Below are positions 13,075 to 26,637 of a stretch of DNA of 60,000 nt, in pieces; the first letter of the stretch is position 1; the number at the start of each line of letters is the position of its first letter. Made by a program: the position numbers and the translations under genes. Under the pieces are notes generated by a model. It was not told the origin of the DNA, made no database searches, and worked only from the letters and a program-made list of their open reading frames with translations. Location: positions 39,235,187-39,295,186 of the forward strand of contig NC_088301.1 in the NCBI RefSeq assembly GCF_032854445.1. The letters are read 5' to 3'. This DNA is from Liolophura sinensis (lineage: Eukaryota; Mollusca; Polyplacophora; Chitonida; Chitonidae).

Positions 13075-16000
13075 GTAAGGAAAATGGCTTGAAATTCCGT
13101 CACATGATGGGCGTGTCATGAAATTGTTTTTCAATGCATAGGGTATAATATCCGGTTTTAACATTCTGATCGGAATGCGTTTGATACAATCAAACCAAAT
13201 CACTGTCATTTGCATGGTTGCCTGTTCTAACAATGAGGATTGCTAAAGTCTAAATGAATTCTATATAATTGCCGTCACCAACTTCTTACAATCTTTTAAA
13301 ATCGTAGTTTGGGAAACTCAGTAGTTAAAGATGTGACAAAACCCAATTAGTATGAACGACATGCAAGGCTTCCTTATGTTTGCTGAAGAGAGAAAAACCG
13401 GTAGATAATATACAAGACACTATGAATGGCATTTCCATTTCATAATAAAGAAGTATTTTCACCGGGGAATAAAATTTGATCCTGGATCGTCACTCATAGT
13501 ACTGGCATATGTTTTAAAAATAAAGGTGATGAAACCAAACATCTTTCACTAGGAACAAATTAGTAAATAATCAATGCCCTTGGCTGGTTATTATACAACG
13601 ATGGATTACATGTGGGTGAATTCTGGCAGAAAGACGTGTACTTTTATTAAAACAGACTTGAACGTGATTAGTGCATTGAATATATTCCAATTCATATATT
13701 GTAATTTTTACACAGCGAATCGCATATATAACCTATATATAAGTAATCCAGTTGTTTATCTGCTGGGATGTTGTCAGTTGTTCACATTCAGCCGTTTACC
13801 ATTAAGGTAAAATAGTATTGGCTATGTGGAATCTCATATCATCTTGCTCAATTCTTTTTGCAAACACAACCGCTCAAAAACGTGTTTTGGGCATCAGTCC
13901 ATAATTCAGGAGAAAACAGGACGAACCTGCAATAAAAACAAACTATGAGTAAAGAAGCAGTGGATCACAAATGGTACATTTATACACGAAGGTGTAGTAT
14001 AACAAGTAATAGGCTTGGTAGGGTGTGGTGCTGTATATATAGTGTTGTAAGGGAAACGGTGAAAGGCGCTTTGGCATGTATGTGTACAAGCATGCATGTA
14101 ACTTATCGGTCGAAAGAAACCTCTGGCGCGCACCAGCCTGTCTGACAAGAAACACCTTGTGATACGTCAGAAGACAAATGGAACTTGGTGAGAAATCGAC
14201 CTGTCTTAACCCCCGGCCTAAATAAACAACACTTTAGATTAGCTTTTTTCTGAGGAGAGGTTGCGAGTAAGGTATCTTAAAAATGGAGAGAGAGCATTTA
14301 TACCCATGTTGTAACAGTGTTGCTGTGACTTACTACGCTTAGAGAAACAGTTCCAGTGTGGTATTTGTTTTTGAATGCGTTTGGATTGACACTGATGGAT
14401 ACATCACATGAGCTGATAACATATCATTAATCATAGGATAAGAAGGGCGATGCACATATACTGGACTGAAAACAAGGACTTTTGTAAGAAATATTACTCT
14501 TAATAATAATGAAAGTGCCAGTAAATCTAATTAATTTGTTTTATTCATGTTTTATCAAAGTGTCTTAAAAATTAAAATTTAATGCTCTAGCTTCTCAAAG
14601 GAATATAATATTATTTTTTTTTTGCTTAAGTAACACAGTTGGAAAACACGGCGATCTATAAATTTAATCAGGATTCGGTCAGAACAAGCAATTCTTCATG
14701 TTGTCCTGGACGCTGCTTATGGGGCGTGAATTGGGCGGTGCTATTCATTACGCTTGTTGGTAAGGGCGAACAGTAAATCCATTAGTGCACAAGCGCGAAC
14801 ATGAGAAGAGTTGTACAGTAATTTTATTGAATCATAACCAATGTACATCTATCCCAATTTTCTAAGACGCAGGATAAACAAATCAGTGTTAGTTGTTGTA
14901 TTCTTTAGATATTTTAAATGACCGACGTCTAAGTACAACAACCCGTAATACTGCAATCAACCGTAGTGATCAATAGGAGATACGCACAGGTCTGCGCAGG
15001 TATATACACACAGTGAGTTACACAAAGGTAATATTGGGAATTGTATGCAGATTTCACCATCTCGCGATAATCCAATCACAGAACAGCCTGTGATCGTCCC
15101 TGACCTAATTAAAGCATGTTTTAGTAAGAAAGGTAATTGTTACCCTAAGAGCATGAAAACTCTGCCTCCATCTTCTGCATAGTCCGAGAAAACATAATTT
15201 GCCTGTATAGTGCATTTCTATCCAAATGATTATAAGAATTCAAATGTGATACACACATATAAAGTATTATACACAACGTGTATCACAGATCTGTTTCCAT
15301 GCTCCTGTACTCAACTATGCACCCACTAAGGAGGAAACAGCCCAATTCTCCAGTTTACATTTGAACAGCCGGACCGCCAATTAGAGTTAATTTGTCATTC
15401 TCCAGCTGGTCGTGACATTTGGGTTGGAATTTGCCCAATCTGGCTATCAGTCTGTGTATGGGCGCACGCGCTTCCATGCCAGCAATCACGGAATCCCACT
15501 GCATATCGCATATGGCACTAATTTACTCCGTTACACTCCTAGTCTCTTTTCCTCAACAGTTAAAAACTTCACCAGTCTAAGAAACGCCGCGTCTGAAGCC
15601 ATTTAAGAATGGATGAGACACGTTCGACTTCTAGAAAGTTTACAGCCAAGATAAAGTAAATACATTGTTCCAAGCTGATGTTTGCATATATTTTCCTTTC
15701 AGTCAAGATAGCAGCGTTTTGAGTTGTAAAGATATCCTGAGGCAAGTCTTATGCCTCTTTCGTTTTAAAATTCCTCACTTAAGTCTACAAGTTCTGTTCA
15801 ACAACATCCAGGCAAATTCATCGGTCTCAGTATAGAATTATCATATATATTAGCATTGTACGCCTGGAGGAAATTAAGGTCTTATAGGGTACAGGTAGAG
15901 TTAATTGGCTCTGATCGCTAACCGGAATAGACTAAATCATGCTGAAGATTTATAATTACCACGATTTAGATCATATCGGTCTCCTCCCACCACAATGCTG

Positions 16001-17505
16001 GCCGCCGTCGTATAAGTGAAATATTCTTTAATAGGACGTAAAACACCAAATAAATAAATGTATTTAGATCATACGTGGAAATTTACGAAGAGCTATACAG
16101 GCACAAAGACTTTTTGGATCATGGGATATATAGTTGTATCCCTCAGTGCTTTCAATTCAACAAATTATTTTTATAATTCTTGTAACAGAGCGAACCCTGA
16201 TGGCAGTGTTTTCAATTCAACATCAAGATGCTTGATAACAATGTGAATTCTTGTGACAGCATTTTAAATTCAAGAAAGTATTGCGATAGTTCTGGCAAAA
16301 GAGCGAATTCTAACGTCAGTGTTTTCAATTCAGCAAAGTATTTTGATAATTGTGGTAATAGAGCGAATTTTGGTGGCATTTAAGTTTTCCTCGGTGTATT
16401 CACAAAAAGAACCTTTCATTCAAATATGAATATATACATTCAGAAACTACTTGTGGCAGCTGCTTTATCATTGCTATTACATAGACAACCTTTGGTGAGA
16501 ATGCAACAATCCCCTCAATCACTTATAAGTCACATATTGAGTAAGAGGTTTTAAATTGTAATTGCTATTTTTTGTTTCAGAATTTACCATGGCTACCCAG
16601 GCGTTCTCTATATTAGCAGTTGTGTGTTATGTAAGCGCGTTTCTCCTTTATCTCATTTACATGATGTTCCCCTCGCTTCATCAGTCCAGGGCCGCCACTA
16701 TAGGCATTTGTCTTCTGGGGTTTTCAATAGGTGAGTATACTAAACCCAACATACCATTTTCTAAGATAGCCTTCACAAAACGATTCTTAGGTCATGAATG
16801 GAGTTGTCTGACCTTCTATTTTTAAAATAACCAATAAATGCTATCAGTATCATTATCACGTACTCGATGAAAATATGAATACTACAGTATGGGGTAAAAG
16901 ACAGACGCTCCACAGAACCTAATAATAAATGGCACCATGCTTTTCATTCAGTTATAAACTATTGGTCATTTAAATGGTATTTAAGTTTTAACTTTCTGCA
17001 GTTTTGTTGTGCAGTAGTAAACACATTCCTCTCTCATCTGGGATATTATACTGGTTTCTGTAACTATGCTGTTTATTTTTTTCTTGACGACCTATATGTT
17101 TTGCTTTATGCGGTACAGAAATGCATTCCCTTTTCGCTTTCCGCAGTTATATATGAAGCAGTAGAAAACACTCTATCCTAGGATTGTAATTATGTTGTAT
17201 ATGTTTAATGATCGTTTTTATTGCATTCTGAAATGTAATATTTGATTTGTCTTTTACTGATTTCGTTCGGTGTTAATCTCTTTTCAGTGAGTTTGCAAAT
17301 CATGGCCATGATAGTATTTGGAGTGAAAGTACCAGAATATTTCGAACTACTGTCCAGACGCCATTTTACAAGGATTGTCAATGATTTGGTTGTTTCGTGG
17401 TCATTTGGACTGACCATAGTGTCTACTTTGCTGGGCACAGTGGCCGGAGTGTGTGTCTTTCTTGAACTGAGAAACATCACGATGCCGGAATTTGGCGAAG
17501 GATAA
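12885..17505 (+). CDS. Claudin/PMP22-like four-transmembrane protein (3 exons, 185 aa)
   Basis: Exons 12885-13074, 16581-16730 and 17288-17505 join in frame (phase 1 at both introns) to encode 185 residues. Four hydrophobic spans are visible: about 9-27, 72-93, 103-126 and 151-174. The first extracellular loop has the claudin-family signature: W30, G40-L41-W42, C45 and C58 (GLWDYC ... WDCF). A potential N-glycosylation site, NYT, lies at 61-63. Such proteins sit in the plasma membrane and form or regulate septate/tight-type junctions or ion channels. Invertebrate relatives are diverse, so claudin, PMP22/EMP or a calcium-channel gamma-like role cannot be separated here. The C-terminal tail is short (ELRNITMPEFGEG) and no clear PDZ-binding motif is seen. 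Confidence 0.88.
15980..16059 (+). repeat. SINE family A, 3' fragment
   Basis: Contains CCTCCCACCACAATGCTGGC, TATAAGTGAAATATTCTTTA, GTAAAACACC and an AAATAAATAAAT tail. These match the 3' half of the complete copy at 38697-38896. Confidence 0.75.
16144..16376. repeat. Minisatellite, about four 53-60-bp units
   Basis: Units begin at 16144, 16204, 16257 and 16317 with CAGTGTTTTCAATTCAACA-like sequence. Most end with a GAGCGAATTCTGATGG-like block. The second unit is shorter. It lies within intron 1 of the claudin-like gene. Confidence 0.8.
16581..16730 (+). CDS. Exon 2 of claudin-like gene
   Basis: Acceptor TTTGTTTCAG ends at 16580; donor ATAG|GTGAGT at 16731. It encodes TM2 and the start of TM3 (ATIGICLLGFSI). 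The frame is phase 1 on both sides, so the exon is symmetrical. Confidence 0.87.
17288..17505 (+). CDS. Exon 3 of claudin-like gene (terminal)
   Basis: Acceptor TTTTCAG ends at 17287. It encodes the rest of TM3 (VSLQIMAMIVFGV), the second extracellular loop, TM4 (SWSFGLTIVSTLLGTVAG) and the stop codon TAA at 17503-17505. Confidence 0.87.
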
Positions 17506-17801
17506 ACTGGTGGCCTTTGAACCATTTTGTTTTCTCCATTGCGAGGAATAATGGACGCGAGCTGGTCAAGCATCCACGTCATAATAGTGCCCGTTGTAAA
17601 TGGCAATGCAGGCATATTGGGAGTGTTTTTCCAAATCATTTGATGGTCTGTGGAAAAAAATCTGCGCATTAGTGATAATTTAAATGAAGAAACAGACGTG
17701 TATAGATGGAAAACGATTACCGCTGTTTATTTGTATTTGTGTCAGTGGATGTACGTGCAGTATTGTGGGGAGAAAAATGAAATGGCTCTCACAATGAAGA
17801 C

Positions 17802-17807
17802 ATTAAA
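17802..17807 (+). terminator. Possible poly(A) signal of claudin-like gene
   Basis: ATTAAA about 300 bases after the stop codon. It is the first reasonable variant signal seen downstream; no cleavage site can be fixed from sequence alone. Confidence 0.3.
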
Positions 17808-17894
17808 TAGCTATCATGCAGAGAGATTGTAGCTTTGTTGACTGTTACGCTTTATTTGAAAATATTCACACTTATTATTGTCCGCTTCGGGAGC

Positions 17895-18215
17895 AGTAGA
17901 TCCAGGGTCAATCCTGGGTCGAGTCACACCTAAGACCTTAAAAAAGGACATTGTAACTTCCTCGCTTGGCCTTCGGCATGAAGGGGATTGTGCAACGACT
18001 GGTTGACCCGTATCAGTATAATGGCTCGGGCGGGGCAGCTTACTTGCCTTCGGTAAGGCGTCTCAGTGAAGCAGCACTAGATAAAAGAGCGGTAGAAATC
18101 CGTCCTGCAACAAGGAGGCACATTATATACACTCTAATGATTCCTTCGTCGTCATATGACTGAAAAATTGTTAAGTACGACGTTAAACCATAAGCACTCA
18201 TTCACTCACTTATTC
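17895..18215 (+). repeat. SINE-like repeat family B, fullest copy
   Basis: Read on the plus strand it has a B-box-like GGGTCGAGTC near 17918, the body (CGACTGGTTGACCCGTATCA, TCGTCGTCATATGACTGAAA), TACGACGTTAAACC and a CACTCATTCACTCACTT tail. This suggests a tRNA-related head and a simple-repeat tail. Confidence 0.75.
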
Positions 18216-19630
18216 TTTTACTTGTACTACGTAGATATTTATATGTCTGTTATATCGCTCTCAAAATAATATGTGTTAGGACAACGGTTTTTCCAGTTTG
18301 TGAAATGCTGCGCCCCTTGTAGATACATAATTCACATTGGACATGAAACATGACACAGCATGAGGTGTGAGGTGAATTAGACAAAATACCTCTTTGCGTT
18401 TTACTAAATCCTTAGGGCTAAGGAGAAAGCTATAAGGACTTACGGGAATGAACATAGCATTCTGCAAATCATATGTCTGGACTCACAGAAGGATTGTCAT
18501 CAGATTGACAGAAGAGAATAAATTTGGAATTTAAAAAGATGTCAGAAAAACAATCAATCAATTTTTAAAGCGTGTAACATTTTTAGTTTCATGAAAGGTA
18601 CAAATCATCTGATAATTAAAATAAAACTTTTATAACTTAGCCATCCTTTACTTACAATTGTTCACATACACACCATGATGTATTTATCTGAAGTCCAACA
18701 TAGATGTTAAGTGGGAACCAGATTAAACCGATTACCAGAGATACATTCTCCATATTTGTCAACGTGAAGGCTATATCAAGTTATTGTGTTTCAATGACTG
18801 TTAATACGATACGCGTCTTTTCAGATGTGAGGCTTGGAAATTCTCATAATATTGAAGTCTACAGTATAGGCTTACAGGATGATGATTCTCTGTTTAGATT
18901 ATGGTGTCCAATTTCGTCATGAACAATTTGTTGTTCAACGAATGATGAATGTTCAATAGAGCAGCTAGGTGATTCTGTAGTCACTTTTTTGAAGTATACA
19001 AATATGTTCGGCTTAAGTAGTTAGTTTTAAACCCTGACGTGAATCTTGTGAAACTACAACATATTGTCGATATACATAGAGAGATATATATCATTCTGTC
19101 TCTCAACATCAATATATGGACCATATGATACAAATCTTCCAAGTGAAGGCCATACCACAGTCTTCAACGCTGGATTTCTCGTACTTTTCTGAACAGTATG
19201 AATCATCCAATGAAATTCAAAGAGCATCAAGCTCGGGAGAATACAAAAGACATACTCGTAATGGAAGTATGATTGGAGATGACATGTCAAATGTGTAGAG
19301 AATAAAAATGAAAGACGGAATGGAATAAAACACGAGATAGTATTAGGGCCGCGTTACTTTTGGATCGGAAAAATTCTCCTTTTATGGGTCTTTTGCAAGA
19401 CGAATTCGATATACGGTTATTCAGGGACAGGATACGGAAATATATAATGGATATTTCGTGTCACTGCCACGCCTCGATTAATATGAGGTCAGAGTTACCT
19501 ACGCAATATATTTTCTGTAATTTGACTTCAACCTTTGGTTGCACTTGTTTAACAACTTGTGGGACAAGTGTTACGCGAAAATAAATGTATCACAATACCT
19601 CTTGGCATTTAAACGAGACATATCGACGGT

Positions 19631-19677
19631 TTAAGTTTTGACTTAAGGTCAAAAATGGCTTTGTGGAGTTTGTCCCA
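19631..19677. repeat. Isolated terminal repeat of MITE family D
   Basis: TTTTGACTTAAGGTCAAAAA followed by GGCTTTGTGGA matches the inverted-repeat end of the element at 11078-11281. No partner end is seen nearby. Confidence 0.55.
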
Positions 19678-19940
19678 GTTTGGTGGCCACAGGATGGAGG
19701 TAATTTAGATTTGATATGACTTAGGACTGTTTTGCCGAGACAAGTCTGTGACTAACCATTGAAAGTGTTATTTTTACAAGTGTGAACAAAGACGCAAATC
19801 ACTGTTTTCGGTAAAACGAAAGTAATCTTGATCAGGATTAATGCCGCGTGATTATAGACTTGTTCATTTCGTACTGTACGCCTATAAGCCAGCTTTGCGT
19901 TTCCAAGGCCAGACAGGCATGTCAATAGATAGATATATTC

Positions 19941-19985
19941 ATTTATTTATTTATTTGATTGCTGTTTTACGCCGTACTCAAGAAG
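19941..19985 (-). repeat. SINE family A, 3'-end fragment
   Basis: TTTATTTATTTATTTGATTG followed by a GTTTTACGCCGTACTCAAGA block, the tail and 3' end of family A read on the opposite strand. The homology stops after about 45 bases. Confidence 0.7.
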
Positions 19986-21466
19986 TTATATGACGAGGTT
20001 CGACTTGTTGACAGAAGTATTTTTATACCGTGATATAACTCTCACAGCCTATTTTTGCTGTGGTGTATACTAAAAAAAGAACACAAATAACATATATCCT
20101 TTCCGCAGCAAACATCATGTTTCCAAGGCAACAGGAAGCAGTCTTTCAGGGGCCCATGGGTAATTTACTGAAACATTTAATGCCCTCTAACATATGAGAA
20201 TCCGTTCAACGATGTCAAAAGTTTACAAGGCCTGATAAGTCAATAACGAAAGGCATCTGAAATATATATAAATGACGTGGTACCATTCAAATATAGAAAT
20301 GCATCTGGCCTTCCGGCATTGACATTACAGTCTCGATCACACCAAGTCACACGGGTAGGCTCGTGATGTCGAATTGATTCAATAACTTGTAGTCAAAGGG
20401 ACACTACTCTGAAGAACAAAACTCCTCAAAATGCCTATAATTAGATTTAAGAAGATCCGCATACATGTCTGCATCTACTCTTGAGAAACTTTTTCAGTGA
20501 CATGTCTCTTGGTACAAGAATTACATTCCTCAGTCATGAAATATGTCGCAAGTTTTGCCGAAATAGTATGAAATTACGTCTTCTTGAAATATAGATAAAC
20601 CTACAAAACTATATCTCTTTCGCCCCATGAGTATAGACACGCATGTAAAATCAATACCGCGATGTGTATACTGGAAAACACAAGTCTGATTTACAAGATA
20701 CGCTACCGAATATATGTATATGTGCAAGCCTTGTTCGACAGGACAGCATGTGAAAGTATACCTGATGGAAGCCAGCTGTCCATCAAATGACTCACGATAC
20801 TGTTTACGTCCAGTCAGAATTAAGTCTGTCTGGAGTGGTCCTGATCATCCGCCTTGACTGTGGGCCAATATTGTTTGCTTGAATGGTAGACCTACGAAGC
20901 ATTTAAACGCGATAGCCTAGTTACACAAACACTTCACAGAATTGCTTCTTCACGCCTTTCTACGTAATTTTGGACCAAAACCATATACCATAGTATAGCT
21001 TTGAACATCTCTACATTTGTTTACACTCCGGCACTGTCAGCAAAGGAAGAGACATTCATAGCCACCATAGTGTCAGTATAGCATACAACCAGGATATATC
21101 ACAGCATACATTTGTTATAAATTACACATTAAATAACGGTTTCGATAATTACCTTTCTGAAACACTGTGATGTTGCAAGGCAACACGGTGTAACTTGCCA
21201 TAACCAGCAGCCTTTCTAGTTACACTACATCTTGATGGCTTACTAAGGTCAGGTTTCGAGAGAAAAAAAAGATATCTGAATTATAAGGAATTACCATATA
21301 ACTCTTCAAAGATCCTTTATGAATAGAACGTGTAAGGAATGTTTGTGGTTCTCTTTCTTAATTTAGGCCTATACTTGGACAGAGAATTTGAAAATTACCC
21401 TGTTCTCTCTGTTTGTGGGCGCTTTGAGACAATAAACGGTCGACGAGATGGTGAGATGGTGAGATG

Positions 21467-21548
21467 CTCCTGGGTCATAGTGCTGACGTATACGTTTAAG
21501 TGGAAAATTCTTGAGTAAGGCGTTAATAACACTCCAATAAATAAACGA
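21467..21548. repeat. Rearranged SINE family A fragment
   Basis: A piece resembling the head side (GATGCTCCTGGGTCATAG) is in minus-strand SINE orientation. It is followed at once by the tail side (AAAATTCTTGAGTAAGGCGT, ACTCCAATAAATAAA) in plus orientation. The middle of the element is missing and one part is inverted. Confidence 0.6.
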
Positions 21549-22982
21549 GTAAATCGTTCTTTGTACATGTTTTTACATCCATTTAATAAGATAAGTTTCA
21601 TCGTTATATCCCCATGGGTAGAGAGTTCTAGTTGAGCATGAACCGGCTTGACGTGCCTGTAGTCAGCCCATGGCAACGTATAACATTACGTACAATTACA
21701 CGGTGGCCTGTGATTTGAAGACTATATAACCGCCTAACTATTCGATCATGTTCTGTAATTACAATGAGAGGGTTGACCTATATATGCACGGTAGTGTATA
21801 GATGATGCGCGCTGGCAAAATGTTTCTCTCCAATCTTTACTGGTGGCTGGGTTAATGAGCTAATAACCAGAATTCATTAAACCATCAGACCATAAACTCT
21901 TATCAACACTAATATCAATATAGTGTGAGTTTTTCTTCCGTTATAGCTTCAGGTCACGCTAGAGATTTAAACAAAAGCTAGGACATAGCGACACAGCTGA
22001 GTATATATATCTATCTCAAAACCCAGAATCGTTTTCTCTCGCAGATATACAACTTTATTAACATTGAATTATCCCATATATGTGCTTATATAGTCTTTAC
22101 AATGTCCCCAGGAATAGTTTCCTTGCACTATTTCTGTCAAAACTGGGTCGCATAGACTAAAACTGCATGCAAAACCACCGCACCTCGCGAACACATATCG
22201 TAAGGCTGCATCAGAGGCATGCAGCATTTACAAATCATATACAATAGATGTTACTATTTTTAACAGGGTACCCGTAATTGAAAAAGATTGTAAAATATGA
22301 TTCCCACGCTTTACATATAGTTTCACACATGCAGTGTGATGTATGCCTGATATCAGTATATGTGTATCTGAGCACTCACTTAAAAACTTGTCGCAGGTTC
22401 CTATCCATCTCAGATGGCTGTTTAAGTCGTCGACAGCCATGTAGTAAATATATCAGCCAGGATCAGTACTACAACATACTTCCCACTCTGTAAGATCTAT
22501 TTTCACTTAAGATCCAACACTTATACAAAATCAGCTATAGGCCCTCCATTCACATATTAGGGCCTACTTACTGCATAGGCCTACATCATATTCAAAGATT
22601 ATCCTGAGAGAGAAGATAATCTTGGGCACCGAGATGTAGGCCTACATATACATCTTTATTTATATACAATACTCATTGATTATTTTTTCACCAAAAAGGT
22701 GGAATAACATTGCTTCGTACTAAAGGCGCCAGACATAGTCATGCCAAAAAAATTCATCTGTTCTTCCACAAGACTAATAACATATTTTAAAAACAACATC
22801 AAAGTACCCAAAAGTGGCTCACCATTACGAAATGTCTGTTCACGCATGCAAAGAGTCCGTGCAATGTTCCAAAATGGATTGATCTTTTGAAGCAGTTTTA
22901 AATAAGTGGTTTATTCCGGTATGTCTTTGTAATAAGTTCCTCCTTTCTGTCGGCGTGTTAGTCAAATGTTCTAAAAAAAAAA

Positions 22983-23205
22983 ATGATCTGTTAAATTCAC
23001 CAGAAAGTCTATTGTCTGGGTTATGCTAAAATGTATTCTGTTATTGCAGCATATTATTCTGTTGCATATAGCACATATATATTCTATCCATTCAACACAA
23101 ATATTGTATTAGGCTATATTGTATTACGATGAATATGATTCAGTATTATGTTATAATAACAGAATACATTCTAGCATCACTCAGACAACAGGCATTCGGT
23201 TAAGA
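22983..23205. repeat. Palindromic MITE family C, copy 1
   Basis: ATGATCTGTTAAATTCACCAG ... AAAATGTATTCTGTTAT at the left is mirrored by ATAACAGAATACATTCTAGC ... CAGACAACAGGCATTCGGTT at the right. It is the same element as 27837-28073, with inverted repeats of roughly 60 bp. Confidence 0.75.
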
Positions 23206-25147
23206 ACTATAGACGCTGATTTTGTTTTCTGAGCAAGGGATAAAGTCGCATAGTATGGACTCACCAGCGGATGAACTCATTCGCCTTGGTGTATTAAGAT
23301 AAAATTGTCACGCAACTGTACATTCCCCAACAAGTGCGGGTGCACTTACCAAAATATGTTCTCCAGCTGCGCGTGCTATCTGGAGAAGGTAAGGGATTAT
23401 CATCTCTAAAACACACGTATATGTGAGGTCGACGGACAAGCTACAGTAGCTTCCTTCATTATACTTAGTCTATTGTGTTGAACGATCTTTTCATGAATCA
23501 CACCTTGTATATTTTTTATACCCCCGTCATCTAAAGTCACTGGGAACATCTTACACGATTTGATACATCGTGTAGGATAGCATACATTTGTCACTTTTTC
23601 AGTTATTTCTCTTTCCCTGACGAACACGGATATTCAAAATCTGTTTTCACGTACTCATTCATGGAAAAATAACAATGCTTTCACCTGTGTATTACAAGGC
23701 ACGTATTTTAAGGCTTATATTGTATACCATGCACGCTTTCTGATTGGGAGCCACAGCAATGAAAATGCACAGTATACCTTATTTCTAACTAAATTTGAAG
23801 GTACCTATACATGCATATATGTAAGATGAGCAACGTTCAAATCGCGTGCTCAGGGATTAGATATGCGTGAAGGCCCCTGCAGCTATAACGCGTTGATGTT
23901 GTAGACCAATTCAGGATAATAAACGCTATATACAAACTACACATGCAAGCATGCCCGTATCTACAAATGACAAGATTGATTCACTAAAACAGACAGAGAG
24001 AAAAAATTGTATATATTTTTCTGCGCACACTTGTGATCCTTTTTGGTTATATTCATATACACAAAATATAGTAATACACTTAAACAAGACTAGCATATTG
24101 AGACTCCAATCAAACGAGGCTCTACGAGAACTATTAAATCTTACGTAAACGCCTCTGAACGCGCATATATTATAATAACTGTACAATTCATAATATATTT
24201 TATTCCCATTTAATATCTATGGCGTTGGCAATTTATATTTCTGTCGCTGTCCTACATATGGATTGTGTACGTACCACCTTATCGCTGGACATAGCTCAAA
24301 GTAAGACTGATGAACTAGTATACCTGGGCTTATGAATAGGTGGAAACAAATAGGTAACATTCTCATCCTATCACAGCTGAAGTAGCCTATATGGAGTCGG
24401 CTAAGTATGTGGTCTCATTTCGGGAAGGTTAAAATGATTAATAATCCCTTAACGGGTTGTTCATGTAACCTGTTTTTCATTTACATAGTTAATATTTATC
24501 AGCAACTCTGTATGTCAATGACAGCCTTACGTGAATCCAGATCATGCATGTTAAGATTTCCCATATAGGACAGTTCTCAACACCTCGGTGATAATGCATG
24601 TATAAAAACTTGTTCATTATGACCGTAATTATTCTCATGACATCATGTTTTTGTCACGGTGTATAGACCTGTAGCTTATCACCACTGATGGAGGAAATCT
24701 AAATACATCTTACCACACGACAAGATTCTTTCAGCAAAACGAATTTTGCCTCATGTATAAGCCGATATGCAATTAGCTGAGAGAGTATTAACATTAGGCC
24801 TACATCATTATTAATGGATATTACCACAACATGGAACCATTCTTATCTCAGTAATGTAAACGATTTACATATATTATATAGGATTTACGCATGAATATTG
24901 CTAATTTGTGCCTATATATCGTTCACTTTGAAAGTCATATTTTTCTTTAGTTATGTAAGAAATATATACGTCACTGCAGGTGCCTTATTTTGTCCTCGTT
25001 TTATGTTTAACCGCGGTTGACATACATAATATGCACGTGACTATGCTATAGATGATGACTTCTTTTTGTTCATTTTCACTCTTTTTCGTGGTGCAGATGC
25101 AAGAATCGTCATAAACAGAATCAGTGATATAATGTATGTATGTATGT
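23206..25147. other. Intergenic, no gene recognised
   Basis: AT-rich sequence with short unsupported ORFs. No repeat family recognised. Confidence 0.45.
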
Positions 25148-25296
25148 ATTTATTTATTTTATTGGTGTTTTACGCCATACTCAAGAATATTTCACTTATA
25201 CGACGGCGGCCAGCATTATGGTGGGAGGAAACTGGGCAGAGCCCGGTGGAAACCCACGACCATCCGCAGGTTGCGGAAGCACCTTTCCAAGTACGC
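25148..25296 (-). repeat. SINE family A copy
   Basis: Matches the family from the TTTATTTATTTTATTGGTGT tail through TACGACGGCGGCCAGCATTA and the CCACGACCATCCGCAGGTTG block. The overlapping short plus-strand ORFs are translations of this repeat. Confidence 0.85.
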
Positions 25297-25729
25297 CTTT
25301 ATGTATGTATGCATGGGGTTTTCATACAAGCGATGTAATGTGAGTGTGCATACATGTACATTTGAGTAGGTGTAAGATGCCTAAGGAAATTTATCCCGCA
25401 GGAGACAAAATACTCCGTGTTTCACTGGATAACAACTGTCACGTGGGGTACACATATATTCTCGAATCGTGCGGACGAAGTCAATTGTCTTCATTCGAGA
25501 TCACACTCCTTTCTACGTGATCCTACGGTACCGAGACAAGGCTCGTGTATAGATGATAGAGGAGTACCAGATATTTAATAAATAGTTTCAGATTCACTGA
25601 GTCTAAATCTGTATCAATAGTATAAAATCAAGTAACTACCTGCATTTGAATTAATCAAAAACATCCAAAATAAAAATGAACTATTTACTCAAGTATTAGC
25701 TAGTGGATATTAGGCCTAAGTTTTTCAAC

Positions 25730-26637
25730 ATGGCAGCGAACACGAAAGACGGCATAAAAAGAGAGTTCGAAGAAGTGATGGCCTCGGACCCCCATTCATT
25801 TTCCATAAGCGACAATGTTAACGTCTAGCGCTGTAGCTCAGTCCCAAACCTTCCGTGGCCAATAAGCTTTGGTGCATACCTGGCCCAGCCTGTGAGAAAG
25901 AAGCCATAAAAATCTTGACATAGGTTGACCGTCAAAATCTGGACCTTTCCATGCCGGCAGCTGGGAGGCGTGCCCAGCAACGCCAAGGGGACGTCACTCG
26001 CAGCCTCATCACTACCTCACACCTTGTGTCCTCTCACCCAGAATTTCAAACTTTCATCAATAAAGCTCATACCTCCTCAAAGTTTAGACAGTTTCCAGCA
26101 TTTTAATACCAAGCATGCACCTGTGCACCAAAAATGGACGCCTGGGAGCAAAAAAAGACTTTATACCCTAAAATTCACAGAACTACAATCGTACCGAAAA
26201 ACGGAAGTTGTAATGGGGGTCTGTGTCCATAGCTTATGCCAAAGCAAGCGGTGGCGTATCTGTTGAGCTTAAGGTCAAGAGCCACCACCAAGAGCAGGTC
26301 ACTGGTCTTGGTGGTGGGTGTGGTAAACGGTCTTGTATATCAGCTTATGCCTTGGGTCACCCAGCGTCGAGAACAAAGTGTAGTACTCGCGATAACTATT
26401 GTTGTGTCTCCTGCGAATTCTGTCATGCAAAATCAAGTGGTAAGTGTGTATATATATTTAAATTGCCATGGTTCAGCTTGAGCAGGGACAGAGATGATAA
26501 TACCCACGAAGCCTGTAAATAGCAAACTGCTCAACAGTTCGGTAGGTTCGCCATCGCGTGCAGTTGTTTACATAAGGCGAAAGCAGTCGCCTTAGATCAG
26601 GTGACATAATGCACGAGCCTCTCTTTAGGCCATGTAA

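Larger units (their letters stand above)
13075..16580 (+). other. Intron 1 of claudin-like gene
   Basis: This 3.5-kb intron holds a SINE family A fragment (15980-16059) and a 60-bp minisatellite (16144-16376). The ORFs inside it show no domain. Confidence 0.7.
18216..22982. other. Intergenic, no gene recognised
   Basis: Holds only repeat fragments: a family D MITE end (19631-19677), a family A piece (19941-19985) and a rearranged family A piece (21467-21548). Other ORFs have no domain. Confidence 0.5.

Noticed and set aside
16144-16376. Regularly spaced repeats as a CRISPR-like array
   Set aside because: The units are contiguous tandem repeats without unique spacers, in a spliced eukaryotic gene.
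17205-17669. Minus-strand 154-codon ORF
   Set aside because: It is antisense to claudin-like exon 3, whose splice sites, membrane spans and frame continuity are far better evidence.
17966-18163. ORF of 65 codons
   Set aside because: It lies entirely inside the family B repeat.
25066-25369. Several overlapping plus-strand ORFs
   Set aside because: They translate a SINE family A copy. The same is true for ORFs at 35291-35668, 38560-38901, 39902-40151, 42246-42622, 45127-45484 and 47541-47750.
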